Assembly: GCA_949825065.1 (NCBI GenBank)
Contig: OX463859.1
Location: forward strand, 7,106,217 to 7,170,216
DNA length: 64,000 bases
From: Odontocerum albicorne
Lineage: Eukaryota > Arthropoda > Insecta > Trichoptera > Odontoceridae
Direction of reading: 5' to 3'
Shown here piece after piece: positions 1-10,732 of the stretch. The stretch's first letter is position 1. Every line of letters starts with the position of its first letter. Under the pieces are notes generated by a model. It was given only the letters and a program-made list of their open reading frames with translations, was not told the origin of the DNA and searched no databases. A program made the translations under genes and the position numbers.

Positions 1-400
1 GTTATTTAGTTTAATTATTGGTATAAAAGTCAATGTTGGTTTAATATTTAATATATCAACCGTTTACAACAACAGTGATATGAAAAACAAAACAAGAATT
101 TAATTTCGAAACATTCTTACACCGCCACTGTATTGCAATACAGAATGGAACGGGGTGAAATAAAGCCAGCATCATACACGACGAAAATTTCAGAAGATGT
201 CTCATTATTTGTACGTACAAGGTGAACAAAAACTATGTTTACAACTTATATTGAAAGATTTATTTAAATTCTGTTTGTGTCGTCTTATTCTGAGTTACCT
301 ATCCTTAGTATTTTTTTTAAATACGAGTACAATAAGCTCTCCATTTACACGGTTATAGGAAAACAGCGCGTAAATGGAGCCACTGAATGCTATGCAAAAT
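1..400. other. Unclassified A+T-rich DNA
   Basis: I see no recognisable gene, repeat unit or inverted repeat here. The open frames are short and have no protein-like pattern. Confidence 0.5.
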
Positions 401-404
401 GGAT

Positions 405-725
405 AATAAGGTATATGGCGGCGCATAACGTACTATGTGGAAAGTCGCCGGTTCGAACCCTGTGCTTTGCTACTTACTTTAAATGATACATGTATTTTTT
501 TCGCCTAGTATTTGAGGGTATAATGATATCTATGACTTCGATGATGTATTACTTAAAAAAAAGCGAATAATATGCCGGTGTGCTCTTAGGTGTGCCACCG
601 GATCCAATATAGCGGTGTGGCTAGTGACTAGTGAGTTAGCAGGAGTGCATGGCTACGCTTTCCAACTGAATTCTTCTTAGGATAGCGAAGGGATCGTTGA
701 CTACGAGGGTTATCATCGACGAAAA
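405..725 (+). mobile_element. SINE2 copy, near full length
   Basis: The head is tRNA-like: a degenerate A box near 411-430 and a canonical B box GGTTCGAACCC near 450. Then follow the 'gacttcg' segment, the 'gccggtgtgctc' body motif, the 'ccaccggatcca' motif and a 3' end reading 'gactacgaggg'. Copies of the same layout lie at 34390, 36586, 52368 (plus) and 25713, 53161 (minus). It is a non-coding retroposon made by RNA polymerase III and copied by a LINE enzyme (family knowledge). Confidence 0.75.
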
Positions 726-838
726 TATATAATCTACATATTCCTAGGTATTTACACTTATAATAATGTTTTCAAGTGAAACTTTTATGGGCGTGGTAGG
801 GCAAATTGGCATGAACGTCACGAAAAGTGAAACGGTGT

Positions 839-1020
839 ATTATATTATTATTTATTATTAAATATTTTCTTTATTAATAAATTATTATTAATTATTTTAA
901 TATTAATAATTATTTATTATTAATAATATTAAATGTTATTTTAACATTATTAAGTGTATTTTATTATTATTAAAATGATTATTATTTATCATTAAAAATA
1001 AAAATATATCATTTTTTTAT
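839..1020. repeat. TTA/TAA low-complexity tract
   Basis: About 180 bp built almost only of TTA, TAA and ATT words, an A+T microsatellite-like tract without a strict period. Confidence 0.85.
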
Positions 1021-1113
1021 TTAATTAAGAGAGGGTTTCTTGAATTAAATTCCACATAGCCATTTCCTAATCCTAAAAAAAAATTGTTAACAAATGGAAA
1101 AAAAGCAATGCAT

Positions 1114-1420
1114 AAATCAACTTTTCCTAGGAGCTAAGAAGTTTCACTTCTACCGCGCAAGAGTCTCACGCATCTTTTTTTTTAAACATACCAGGGACGG
1201 AGCAAGTTTAGCATTCGTTGGAAACTGGTTCCAGAGACTCGCTATAAGGACAGTAAAGGACGGCGGAAAAAATGAGTAGTGAACTGGAAAAGCTAATAAA
1301 CAATCAACGATTAAGCGTAGTGTAAGTTCATGATACGAAAGACGCTGAAATTAAAATCAACTTTTCCTATGAGCTAAAAAGTTTCATTTCTACCGCGCGA
1401 GAGTCTCACGCATCTGTTTT
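1114..1420. repeat. Direct repeats of about 67 bp flanking a LINE fragment
   Basis: The segment 1114-1180 recurs at 1354-1420 with few changes; both contain 'ctaccgcgc' and 'gagtctcacgcatct'. The offset is 240 bp and the intervening DNA is a LINE-B fragment in reverse orientation. It could be a local duplication or an unusually long duplication around the insertion. Confidence 0.7.
1183..1296 (-). pseudogene. LINE-B reverse transcriptase C-terminal fragment
   Basis: On the minus strand this matches the segment shared with 7725-7910, 55485-55870 and 55985-56105: 'gtcctttactgtcc', 'ctggaacc' and 'gctccgtcc' in the same order. In the better copies it encodes W-N-Q followed by L-A-P-S-L-A-C-F-K-K-R-L, the tail of a Jockey/CR1-like reverse transcriptase. 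This copy is short and interrupted. Confidence 0.65.
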
Positions 1421-2084
1421 TTATGGGTCGTTATATGTGGTTACTGGTAATAAAAAAAGTCATAGCTATGCGAATTATTTATTTGAAAAATATGCTACAG
1501 AATTTATTATGAATCTTCTTCCGTTTTTACTGTGCTTCCGCTTTCTACTAAAAGTTGAATCTGTTTCAATTGTCACTCTTGAAGGCATAAATAATCTATT
1601 TAGAGTCTACTGTTTGCCTGTTCTTTTCCGTCTAGTTTCTAATTGAATACACCGCGTAAAGTCAATTCACGTTGATGGGAACCGTCGTCGTCGTTGCTGG
1701 GGCTTGTAGTCGAGGATTCATTTGCCATTCTATTGTGGAAAGCGAATCGGAGCCGTAAAGTTTTTTTGTTTTTATGTGAACCCAACACAATAAAAAAGCA
1801 ATCCCATACAATTTAACTCAATTCATACTGGCAAGAACAATATCTTTATTTTTCTCCCATAAGTAGTAAAAATCGCAAAAAACCTCATGCTGATTGCAGG
1901 TAATTTGTTGCAATCACTTCACTATAGAACAAAACATTTTGCCCTGTGGGCATACAAGGGACGTGTAACATGATTAGCTAAGTTATTGACTACAGAAATA
2001 TAGCCTGGCAATCTGAAATATCGATCTAAGGATAAACATTTTTTATTCTCTCTGACATGGTTTTAAGACTCATTACTTTCAACA
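1421..2084. other. Mostly unclassified A+T-rich DNA
   Basis: Apart from the tail fragment at 1676-1728, I see no gene or repeat. The longest open frame (69 codons) starts at GTG and has no recognisable domain. Confidence 0.5.
1676..1728 (-). mobile_element. SINE2 / LINE-H 3'-end fragment
   Basis: Read on the minus strand it ends with 'atcctcgactacaag' and 'caacgacgacgac', the 3' tail shared by SINE2 and the LINE-H end at 2.1 kb. It is too short to say which parent it came from. Confidence 0.6.
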
Positions 2085-2410
2085 GACCATAGTTCAACTA
2101 ATTTATTAGGATCCGCAGTTTCAAGTTAGTAAAACTTTCGTTGTCGTTGCCGGGTCTTGTAGTCGAGGATCCCCTCGCCACTTCAACGTCAATCTTGAAC
2201 CGTTCTCTCACGTCGATCGTGTGATCTTCTGTGAGAAAACAGCCCGATCCTAGATGCATACTCCCTCCCGCAAATGCCACAGACATGTGGACCCTGCTGA
2301 GCCGCCTGGTCATGCTGACGCATGTTCGCAGTGCACTGACTGTTTCTCACACGTCTAGCCGCTAGTAAAACTTTAAAACTTCTACTGTATGCGTTAATTT
2401 TTTTTAACAT
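2085..2410 (-). pseudogene. LINE-H C-terminal end with C2H2 finger
   Basis: The minus strand encodes a C2H2-type finger, C-G-I-C-G-R-E-Y followed by S-R-I-G-L-F-S-H-R-R-S-H. The C..CGR...SRIGL..H pattern is typical of the C-terminus of some LINE endonuclease/reverse transcriptase proteins. Basic, Q-rich residues precede it. The 3' flank carries 'gaggggatcctcgactac' and 'caacgacaacg', which matches the end of SINE2. I read it as a 5'-truncated LINE, not a host zinc-finger gene. Confidence 0.65.
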
Positions 2411-2689
2411 CTTAGTAGTAGTGAGGTGACGATATTACTGAATATCAATTCAAATTGTTCTTACCAGAGAAGTATACAAAATTATCTATGAATATTAAAA
2501 TTTATTTGTAATATACCATACTTTTAATTATGGATTATCTGCGTATGATATATTAGGGCACTCGAAAAATGTCAGCAGAGGCATTTCAAACAAATAATAA
2601 AAGTTCAATGATATCATAGATTATCAAATGATAAAGTTTTGAGAAGAGCTTAATGCTGTAGTAGCTATATTCTGGTGTCGCGTGGGCTT
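2411..2689. other. Unclassified A+T-rich DNA
   Basis: Nothing recognisable is seen in this interval. Confidence 0.5.
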
Positions 2690-2956
2690 CTGTGTTGGTC
2701 TGAACACTATACTCATGGGTGAGCTGACGGAGGGCAGAAGGAGGCGCGGTGTTCAGCGCAAGATATATAAGGACGTATTATATGAGATGCTTAAAAACAA
2801 CAATGTTCAACACAACTGAAAGCAAACAGTAACAGATAGAACCAAATGGCGGGTATCTGTTGCAAGTTAGAAAAAGAAGACACAGACAAGCTGCAGCTAC
2901 TAAAGCTCTTTGCCATTTATGCAACAGGATACGCCTATCACGGATTGGCTTACATA
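2690..2956 (+). pseudogene. LINE-L 3' coding end, left part (split by mariner)
   Basis: The plus strand encodes G-E-L-T-E-G-R-R-R-R-G-V-Q-R, then Y-K-D-V-L, an internal stop, D-R-T-K-W-R-V-S-V-A-S, and a finger-like C-H-L-C-N-R ending in S-R-I-G-L. This order is typical of the C-terminus of LINE proteins. Related copies lie at 44362-44665 and, on the minus strand, 61156-61470. The copy is cut at a TA by the mariner at 2957 and resumes at 3878. Confidence 0.7.
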
Positions 2957-3875
2957 CTACCTTGATCAAAAAGATTTAGGACTTTATTCATAAAATCGAA
3001 AGTACAAGTTTATTCATCAAAATCGATATGGTCCCCTTCAAAATACTCCCCATCGACTGCAACGCACTTACGCCAGCGCTTGATCCAATCCTCGAAACAC
3101 CGCTGATACTCAATTTTCGGTATGTCCATCAGAGCCGTCTTCGATTTTTTCATGACATCTTCTCGAGTGCTGTAACGCTTTCCGCGAAGCGGTTTTTAAA
3201 GTCGGTTGAACAGGAAAAAGTCGCAGGGAGCCAGATCAGGTGAATTCAAAGATTGCTGGATAGTAGTCGTGTTTTGGTCAAAAACTCATGGAAATCATGT
3301 CTTTCGCGATTTCAACGCGGGCCTTTTTTGCATGAAACTGAGGTCTTTCGGCACCAGTTTTGCAGCGACAGGTCTGAGGCCCAAATCACTAACCAAAATG
3401 TCTTGAGCGGATCCATAAGCGATGTTCAAGTCCTCTGCCAGCTCTCTGATGGTCAATTTGCGGTTTTCGGCCAACATTTCTTTGGTTTTATCGATGTTTT
3501 CATCGGTTTTCGACTGTCACTGCGTTCGTCATCCTCAACCGATTCACGATCCTTTTTGAAGCGTTCGTGCCACCAAAAAACATTCCTTCAACATTTCCAA
3601 GGTCTGCGGACCGTTAAATCCATTTTTCACACAAAATTTAATGCAAATTCGTTGATGCACAGTTGATGCCATTTTCAAACATGTAAAAAATCGAAAACAC
3701 GCACAAAGGTAGATGTACTCAGTACAGCGTAACTTTTACAAATGTCAAGCTGTGACGCTGAAATTTGGAGGAAAGTGTCAATTATAGATGTGGTAACCTA
3801 ACGAAAAAATAATTCCAATCGGGTGGCTGACAGCGCCACACGGTGGCCGGTCCTAAAACTTTTTGATCAAGGTAG
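2957..3875 (-). mobile_element. Internally deleted mariner (919 bp) with TIRs and TA duplication
   Basis: The ends are inverted repeats starting CTACCTTGATCAAAAAG, flanked by TA at 2955-2956 and 3876-3877. The transposase remnant is on the minus strand. A complete mariner is about 1.3 kb, so the middle is missing. A shorter derivative of the same family is at 15625-15955. The insertion site lies in LINE-L, and the LINE sequence continues on both sides. Confidence 0.92.
3010..3672 (-). pseudogene. Mariner transposase remnant
   Basis: The frame starts at an ATG (minus 3672-3670) with M-A-S-T-V-H-Q-R-I-C-I-K-F. After a frameshift comes the helix-turn-helix part (M-L-A-E-N-R-K-L-T-I-R-E-L-A-E-D-L-N, 3295-3477). 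It then jumps to the C-terminus with S-P-D-L-A-P-C-D-F-F-L-F, an internal stop, R-W-R-K-C and a final D-F-D-E before the stop at 3012-3010. The region with the first two catalytic Asp residues is deleted. It is non-functional. Confidence 0.88.
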
Positions 3876-3877
3876 TA

Positions 3878-3965
3878 GTTATCTCCGGTGGCACCAATGT
3901 CAGGTACCCTGATCATCCCCTTTTTACTGTACCTTGTATGATACTCGTCACGGGTAATGGCCATT
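3878..3965 (+). pseudogene. LINE-L 3' end, right part (after mariner)
   Basis: This segment contains 'accctgatcatccc' and 'actcgtcacgggtaatgg'. The corresponding LINE-L copy on the minus strand at 61150-61260 has 'accctggtcaccc' and 'actcgtcacgggtaatggg' in the same order, with no mariner between them. It is therefore the continuation of the interrupted LINE. Confidence 0.7.
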
Positions 3966-5588
3966 CATCTTACTTTTAAGCTTTATTTTAGCCAAATTAT
4001 TGAGAAGTGCTTATAAACAGCTTTTTATAATCTAAAAACAGCGCTCTTTAGGTGAAATTCGGTGACGTAAAAACACTTTAAAAGTTATCTTTTTAGTATA
4101 TATGTAACTATTTAGTATTATCCTCCGTAGATTTACATACGAGACGGGATAAGGAGAATATAACATATTTTATGGAAGTATTTTTTGGTAGTCGGCAAGA
4201 AGCAGATCATTATAAACAGGACTTAAGGATGACCGCTCGTGTGGTTTACCCCAGGATTCAGGGTAGTTGGGTCAATCCTTCGACGCCCTAAATGGAAATT
4301 ATAACAATATCTATGGATCGTCACTTAACTGGTTCAGTCAAGGCTTCGAGGGAGGTTTTCTTATTTATTTAGTTTAAATATACAAACGTTCGTCAAAAAT
4401 TGAGTGAAAAAATGGACGATGAGAAAAAAGGGAAGAAAACAATAAGTAATAGATGCCTTCGAGATGGTGTTGGAGGTAAATGGTAAATGACCGCAATACA
4501 TGCCAACGTTTCTATTATCCAAGAATTGGCGGAGTCTGTAGAAGCTGGTGATCATAGGAACAGTTGAGTAAAGACGACCATGAGGAAGTTGTTCTGTGAG
4601 ATGGACGAATCAAATAAAGAAGTAAAAAGGATTATCTTGTAACTCTGCATTAAAAATGACCCAGGATAGGGAGAGATAGAGACAATTTGTGAAAAAGTTA
4701 GGAATAATTATAAATGAATTCGAACCTAACTAATTCGCGTCTATCATTTTACAGAAAACTGCAATTTTTAAGCGAAAATTATTAAAACTTTTTGTTTTCT
4801 TAGATTTTTGCATCCCAAATTATTCTTGTGAGATAATTATGAACCTTCTTATTCTACGTCACTCTTTTTGGGTAAACTTTGGCAACAAATTCATCCATTT
4901 CCGCGAACAGGCCATCAATTATGCCACGTGTTTCCAGTAGAAGGCAACGGAGATCGCCCTACCATTCACATCAATCAGATCCTGCCCAGAGCATGTAGTC
5001 CCAAATTACGGGCAAACTAGCATGTGTTGTGAGGCAAAAAATATTTTGTAACTAAAATATATCCTTATAAACGACCTTCGTGGCTAAGTTTTTGCAAAGT
5101 GCTAGGCTGTAAACCGACCTGGATAAAAGCCTTTTATGTCATCCATGTTTTCCTGACTGAACGAGTAGGGGAAATCAAATTGATTAAATTTATTATAATG
5201 TAACATTTCAAGCCATCCTGTAGCCCTCCCTATGAAACGATATATCTGGGGAGTAATTTATCATTAGGGATGCCATTTTCATGTAATAACCTGTTTTCAG
5301 GGAGACAAGAAGATTAGGTACTCAGTCTAGAAGTTGGAAAAGAAGATGACTGGAGATTTGAGTAAAGCCTATGAACGTTGAGACTTCGAAGGAAACTAAC
5401 CGAACACATACTCGTATATAATATACTAAATAAAGCAATCTTATAAAAAGGTTGTAGATGGTCCTATAGGGTGTTAATTGCTATGTATGTAAATTGATGA
5501 AATGTTGTATTTTTTAGAATGTTGACGAATGTATGAGAACTTGCATTTTTTTATTGTATTGCATTGTATAACGTTTTTGTTATAAACA
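3966..5588. other. Unclassified DNA, 1.6 kb
   Basis: No long open frame, tandem repeat or match to the other families in the window is seen. Short fairly G+C-rich patches (about 4235-4290 and 4915-5000) could be old repeat pieces, but I cannot assign them. Confidence 0.45.
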
Positions 5589-5680
5589 GTACAATCTAGG
5601 GTGCTTATTTCTATGTGACAATATCTTACAACCAGGCATAAAGATATCAAAGAAACACTTGAAATCCTATTTAAAAATGG
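5589..5680 (-). mobile_element. Decayed SINE1 3' part
   Basis: In reverse orientation it keeps the SINE1 body order: the 'cttattt..atgtgacaat' tail, 'caaccaggc', 'gatatcaaagaaac' and 'gaaatcctattt'. It is diverged and headless. Confidence 0.5.
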
Positions 5681-5689
5681 ACAAACGTC

Positions 5690-5790
5690 TAGAGTATGCA
5701 CACTACATTCCACCTAAAGCCGAAGTTGTTTTTTTTTACCATATATCGGAAGAGCTACAAAGGTTTCCTAGTAATTCGTCATTGCTTGGT
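5690..5790 (+). repeat. Dispersed repeat R3, partial copy
   Basis: It shares the order 'cactacattccacct', 'gccgaa', 'atatcggaagagctacaaagg' and 'ttggtag' with copies at 22620, 28490 and 51990 (plus) and 26220 (minus). The class is unknown. Confidence 0.6.
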
Positions 5791-5889
5791 AGTTTGTTTC
5801 GAGCGTGACTGGTTTAACTTAATAATGGATCATTCGATTGAGAATAAATTGTCACCCGGAAGTAAAGTCTTTATTTAAGTGTATCATCG

Positions 5890-6500
5890 CAAGAGACGTA
5901 TTACGAAGAATGGAACAAAAGACTTCTACTTTGGCACATGAAACATACAAATATTGTCAAATGCTCATACCTCTTCTCATCCAAAAAAAAAGAAAACCAT
6001 TATTGACAGGGAACTTCAGCGAGTGAATGCTGATATTGTTGCTTTCAGCGTGAATCGTCTTCTTCGTAAGGATAGCATTTCGGAGGACAAAAAAAAACAA
6101 TCGTCTTGAAGGGATACTACGCAAACGGTAACAAACTGCATGGTTTAAGATTCACTATAAAAAAAACTTAGATCCAAGTGGATATTTCAGAAAGATTAAT
6201 GACTCTCCGCCATCAAATTTCAGACAGCATTTAGGTTAATGTTATATATGCCTGCACTCCCACCCTGAACGTAGCTGCTGAAGTGGAAAAGTCCTTCTAT
6301 GATCAACTTGACAATGTACTCAAAAGGAATGCTTGGTATGAGCGTATTATTCTACTTGGCGACTTCAATGTTGGAGTGGGCAAGGACTCCGATATCTGAC
6401 AGCGAGTTATAAGTAAGAATGACATAGCAAAAAACACCAACGACGAACTGTTGCTTTCGAAATGTACTAAACATAATTTTATTATTACTTTCGAAGTGTA
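5890..6500 (+). pseudogene. LINE-F apurinic-like endonuclease domain, broken
   Basis: With frameshifts the plus strand reads Y-F-G-T-*-N-I-Q (normally a W-N-x-x-T motif), then R-E-L-Q-R-V-N-A-D-I-V-A-F-S, then Y-A-C-T-P-T and R-I-I-L-L-G-D-F-N-V-G-V-G-K-D. The last is the catalytic GDFN motif of the endonuclease domain of LINE ORF2 proteins. T-N-D-E-L-L-L-S-K-C follows. Reverse transcriptase is absent. It is a decayed internal fragment. Confidence 0.75.
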
Positions 6501-6744
6501 CTAAACATGGTGCCAAGTAATAAATACGACAATAATTAGGGCGATCAATGTTTACATAAATTAAGAATACATATAAATCAATACACTCGTACATTCAAAT
6601 TCACTGTTATTTTACATCAAAGAAAACAACACGTTCAAGCTTTTTTTCCGTAGATTCTTTAGGAAACACTGGAAAACAACCCTTTGTGGAAGTTGTTATA
6701 TAGATTTATACTATATGTTTACTACGTACGCTTTTTTTTTATTT
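6501..6744. other. Unclassified A+T-rich DNA
   Basis: The first bases repeat part of the preceding LINE ('tttcgaa.tgtactaaacat' occurs twice). The rest is unassigned. Confidence 0.4.
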
Positions 6745-7260
6745 TGGACTATGTAGACGTTTGTTATTTGAATATTAAGAACTGGGCTGGACAAATTACA
6801 GCGTCTTCAAAATGTTTGTCTAAGATATAGTTTTAACATAAGAAAGCACGATCATATAACTTCATACCAGAAGGCGCTGAACTGATTCAATGTGAGAAAT
6901 ATACGCCAAATTCACATACTATCTCTATCGTATAATATACTTAACTTTCCCACCACTCCCTCTTATCTCACTGAAAATTTTGAGCGTTTTTCCGATCATG
7001 GTCTTCTTTTTTTACGTCGTCCTTTACTACCTATACAGTGAGACTCTGGAACCAGTTACACACCAATGTTAGACTCGCTCCGTCCTTAGCATGCTTTAAG
7101 AAGCGACTGAAAAAACTCTCAGTTTTTAGTGAATAATATAACGTCTTTCATTCCTGACTTTTCTTTTCCTTTTTAGTGAGTAATATAACGTGTTTCATTC
7201 CTGACTTTTCTTTCCTCTCCGGTGGGGGAGGAGAAAGCTAATAAATGATCGGCTTGGAGA
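6745..7260 (+). pseudogene. LINE-B reverse transcriptase C-terminal fragment
   Basis: Joined across frames it reads K-L-D-K-L-Q-R-L-Q-N-V-C-L-R-Y, H-D-H-I-T-S-Y-Q-K-A-L-N-W, P-S-Y-L-T-E-N-F, and the end R-L-A-P-S-like segment with C-F-K-K-R-L. 'LQRLQN' with the following pattern is typical of the C-terminal domain of Jockey/CR1-like reverse transcriptases. Several stops make it dead. A ~53-bp local duplication lies at 7123-7209. Confidence 0.7.
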
Positions 7261-7261
7261 A

Positions 7262-7443
7262 AAATCATCTTAGAGTTAAAAGCTCACCATTTATACTTAA
7301 ATATTTATTACATTTACGAGTAAATCAAAACGATTCATGCTTTAGTTTAAATTTTCAATACTTTATTTGTTTATTTGTATTTAATTATATAAGACTCAAT
7401 TGTAAATATTTATTTACTTAACTATTTTATTGCAAATACCATC
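7262..7443. other. Unclassified A+T-rich DNA
   Basis: Nothing recognised. Confidence 0.4.
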
Positions 7444-7461
7444 GGGGGGGGGGGGGGGGGG
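7444..7461. repeat. Poly-G run of 18
   Basis: Eighteen consecutive G directly precede the LINE-B/SINE1-type tail. Such runs are error-prone in assemblies, so the exact length is uncertain. Confidence 0.9.
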
Positions 7462-7910
7462 CTTATTGGCAGGCGGCAATCTCTTCCATCAAACCAGACA
7501 AAAGTAAAAGAAGCAAGTTACGTGGTCGCTTAAATAATTCAAATTACTATTCATCCCCACGAAATCCATAAACACATACGTGAGCATATGCCCACGAACC
7601 CCACACAGACGGACAATCACTCGAACATTATTTTTCATATAAAGTGAGATATCATCAATCAAAAGAAATGGAAGGGATAGTGGAGGGGAAAGGGAAAGAA
7701 AAATCAGGAATGAAACACGTTATTTTACTGTCCAGAAATTAAGAGTTTTTTTAGTCGCTTCTTAAAGCATGCCAAGGACGGAGCGAGTCTTATATTGGTT
7801 TGTACCTGATTCCAGAGTCTCACTGCATGGACAGTAAAGGACGACGTAAAGAAAGAGGAGTGGTGAACTGGAAAGGCCAATAGACAATTTCTGTTATCAA
7901 TCAATATCAC
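7455..7910 (-). pseudogene. LINE-B 3' end with SINE1-like tail
   Basis: The minus strand encodes the best preserved LINE-B tail: V-R-L-W-N-Q-V-Q-T-N-I-R-L-A-P-S-L-A-C-F then K-K-R-L-K-K-L-L. It is followed by about 250 bp of 3' UTR. The very 3' end, read on the minus strand, is 'tctggtttgatggaag' then 'agattgccgcctgcc', nearly the SINE1 tail. A second copy with the same tail lies at 55485-55870. Confidence 0.75.
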
Positions 7911-8650
7911 ATTTCCTTATTGACGGAAAGAGTCTTTAGCAATAAACTCGCAAAATTGACATTTAACAATAAACTTACCAAATTGGATATTAAAGTATTT
8001 AAATTAATACAATTGTTATATAACCGATCGTTTTTCTTCATCCGATCGATCTTATTTTTCATTTATTTCATATCTCATCAAAGTTAATGTGCATTCTTTT
8101 AGAAAATATTGCCTTTATAAATATATATTTACACATATACCAATTTTCATACAGAAAATATGAACCTTTCAATTCCAATGATTGATAGCTCTGTTTGTAA
8201 CTTCTTCGATAAAACGATAAGAAAATAATTCCTTCTCATGTTTCAAAGCTTTTTTATACCATTTTATGGAACTTGAATAAACAACTTCCAAAAATCATTG
8301 GTTTTCATTTATTGTCAACTTTTATTTATTTATTAAACACTTAAATGTTTACACAATATAGAATTTTTCGAATTTTTTGCTTAAGGGCAATCCCTTCCTA
8401 AGAACTAGAAAGTTTTTGTACTTTTTTTTATTTAAAGTGTTTGGTGAAAGACCACATAAAAGAGCTCAGTATAAAGGATAGAAATGTTTAAAAAAATAAT
8501 TTAAAGTTTTGACAAAGAAGATTAATCATTTGACGTTTAATATTAATATTGTACAAGCTTAATATTTTGTTTTCAATTTGTTGTTCCAGGTTCAACATTT
8601 ATTGTTATAGCCCATATTGTTTTTACTTGCTTCAAAAGTTATACTATGCG
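7911..8650. other. Unclassified A+T-rich DNA
   Basis: No recognisable element or domain. It ends at the target TA of the mariner that starts at 8653. Confidence 0.45.
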
Positions 8651-8652
8651 TA

Positions 8653-9590
8653 TCCAGAAAGTAAGTGTACTGAGGCTCTCACGACCGGATGGATTTTATT
8701 TTCGACATGTTGGCTACACTTCCGTGTAGCCTGACCCTTCCCCTCCGCAACGAGACCGGTTCGAGGTCAGTACGTTGAAAAGTGTCGACGCGACAACACG
8801 TTTCGTGAAAAATGTCAAACCAATCTCCCGCCAAGTGCGAAATACGCGGCGTCATCCGTTATCTCGTTTGGAAGGGAAAACCTCCGGTTGAGGTTTATAA
8901 TGAGGTGAAAACTGCATATGGTGATAAAGCTATGAATCGTACGAGTGTGTACAAGTGGTGTCGCGAGTTTAAAAACGGTCGTACGTCTGTGCATGATGAT
9001 CAGAAAAGTTCAATACCACAATTTCAGCCAAGAAAATCATGGCATCCGTGTTTTGGGACTGTCAAGGCATAATTTTAACTGAATATATGCCTCAAGGGGA
9101 GACCATCAACTCTGCAAGATACTGTGAGACCCTAAAAAAATTGCGGAGGGCGATTCAGAACAAGAGGAGAGGCATGCTGACAAAGGGAGTCTGCCTACTG
9201 CACGACAATGCCAGACCACACACGGCCAACACCACGAAGGAACTGCTCGCCTCGTTTAAATGGGATGTCCTGAACCATCCCGCGCATTCCCCTGACCTAG
9301 CACCTTCAGGTTACTATCTCTTTACCTCCCTGAAGCTGCACATGGGTGGAAAAAGGTTTTCAACCGACGAGGAGGTAAAGGAGGAGGTGGGGAAGTGGAT
9401 GTAGGGGTTGGCGGGAAACTACTTCGAGGAAGGCATCAAAAAGTTGATACCCCGCTTCCCCACCTGCATTGAGAGGAATGACGACTATGTCGAAAAATAG
9501 CTTATATTTGTACTACGGTAACCACGTAATTTTTTTGTTTAAATAAAAAAAATTGTAACCTACAAAAATTCAGTACACTTACTTTCTGGA
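8653..9590 (+). mobile_element. Mariner, 938 bp, internally deleted
   Basis: The perfect terminal inverted repeat TCCAGAAAGTAAGTGTACTG is at both ends (8653-8672; complement at 9571-9590), with TA at 8651-8652 and 9591-9592. It encloses one damaged transposase. The ends resemble those of the minus-strand mariner at 42998-43808, so the two are related families. Confidence 0.93.
8812..9500 (+). pseudogene. Mariner transposase with internal deletion and frameshift
   Basis: It starts at ATG 8812 with an N-terminal DNA-binding part (C-E-I-R-G-V-I-R-Y-L, then Y-G-D-K-A-M-N-R-T-S-V-Y-K-W-C). Near 9000-9040 it jumps in a different frame into the catalytic domain (M-A-S-V-F-W-D-C-Q-G-I). The first catalytic Asp region (GDETW-like) is deleted. 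The second Asp is present in L-L-H-D-N-A-R-P-H. The third position, normally S-D-Y, is S-G-Y (Asp to Gly). A stop follows G-K-W-M; the old frame ends in N-D-D-Y-V-E-K at 9500. Confidence 0.9.
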
Positions 9591-9592
9591 TA

Positions 9593-10460
9593 TGCCTAGT
9601 ATATTAGCAAGTTGAGAAATTAAGTTTTACAAATACCGCCTCAGATCAATTCAAACAAATAGATAAAGGTTCCTTGACAGCAACACAATCTGTACATATA
9701 TAACATATAGTAAATTCCTTACGAGTATCGCACATACCATGTACATCTCAAAATAAACTGCAGAAAATATATTTAAGAGAGAAGACATTAAAAGGTCCAG
9801 GCTCATCCCACAAACATTCCCCCGGCCGAGATACACCCCACTTATGTAGGGCGAGCCCAACCGCAAGGACATCAAGGACCGCAAGGACATGTCTTCTTCT
9901 TCTTCTTAGAGTAAGAGTTTTTACAGCATTTATTCGACTTCTCTCAATCTTTTTTTTCACACCCGCGTTTCTCTCTCATTCTTTATCAAATTTAGCACTG
10001 CAATATTGTTGTGGATTATCATTTAAATCAATTTAATATAAATAACAACACAAAATACCTTCTTGCCGTTGTTGGAAGTAACTCTTCAATAGTTAACGAC
10101 ATTGGACAATATAATTTAATTTCGTAAAGAATCCGCAGACACCGCCGAAGAGGACTAATGAAATATTCGTATTTATGTAAACGCTATTTGATGAGAATTC
10201 CTCCTGAATAATCGGATTCCCGAATAAATGGCTTTTCTTGATTTATAGCGGAGGGGTGAAAGTGAAAGCTTCGTCTGTTAAATTATATTCAATTTTTTCG
10301 GAATATTAAATATTAAAAAAAAATCAATATTCAATTTTCACATTTGCTGAAGCGATGACTTTTATAACAAAGGAAAAATAAAACGTCAATTTTCCACTCT
10401 GGCGTTTCAATTTCGATTCCCAATAGTGACTAAAGATAGATAAATTATGACGATATCTGT
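9593..10460. other. Unclassified DNA
   Basis: A short segment near 9825-9855 ('gagatacaccccactta') recurs near 31700, so an unnamed dispersed repeat lies here. A (CTT) tract is at 9891-9906. Nothing else is recognised. Confidence 0.4.
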
Positions 10461-10580
10461 TGGTGTTTAGTTGATAAAACACCTGTTTTTTAACCGTGGG
10501 GCTGCAGGTTTGATCCTTGTTGGAAACCAAAATTGTTCAATGATATATTTCAATCTGGTTTTCTCTTAATATATTTCTAG
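10461..10580 (+). mobile_element. SINE1 copy, head and part of body
   Basis: The tRNA-like head shows 'gttgataaaacacctg' in place of the A-box arm and 'ggtttgatcc' as B box, then 'ttggaaacc' and 'caatctggtt'. It is diverged from the fresh copy at 63782. Confidence 0.6.
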
Positions 10581-10732
10581 TCAGTTAAAAAAAGTTATTA
10601 TGTGATAATAAGCACGGCAGATTGGAGTTTGCACAATTGAACTGTAGTACGATACTATAAAATCATAGTGCATACTATTTTTGCCGCCTATTTATGCATG
10701 AAACCGCCTATTTAGGCATGCTGCACATGCTT

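Noticed and set aside
2189..2410. Host C2H2 zinc-finger gene
   Set aside because: A single finger with the SRIGL pattern and a SINE2-like 3' tail fits a LINE C-terminus better.
3253..3666. 137-codon plus-strand open frame
   Set aside because: Antisense of the mariner transposase remnant at 3010-3672.
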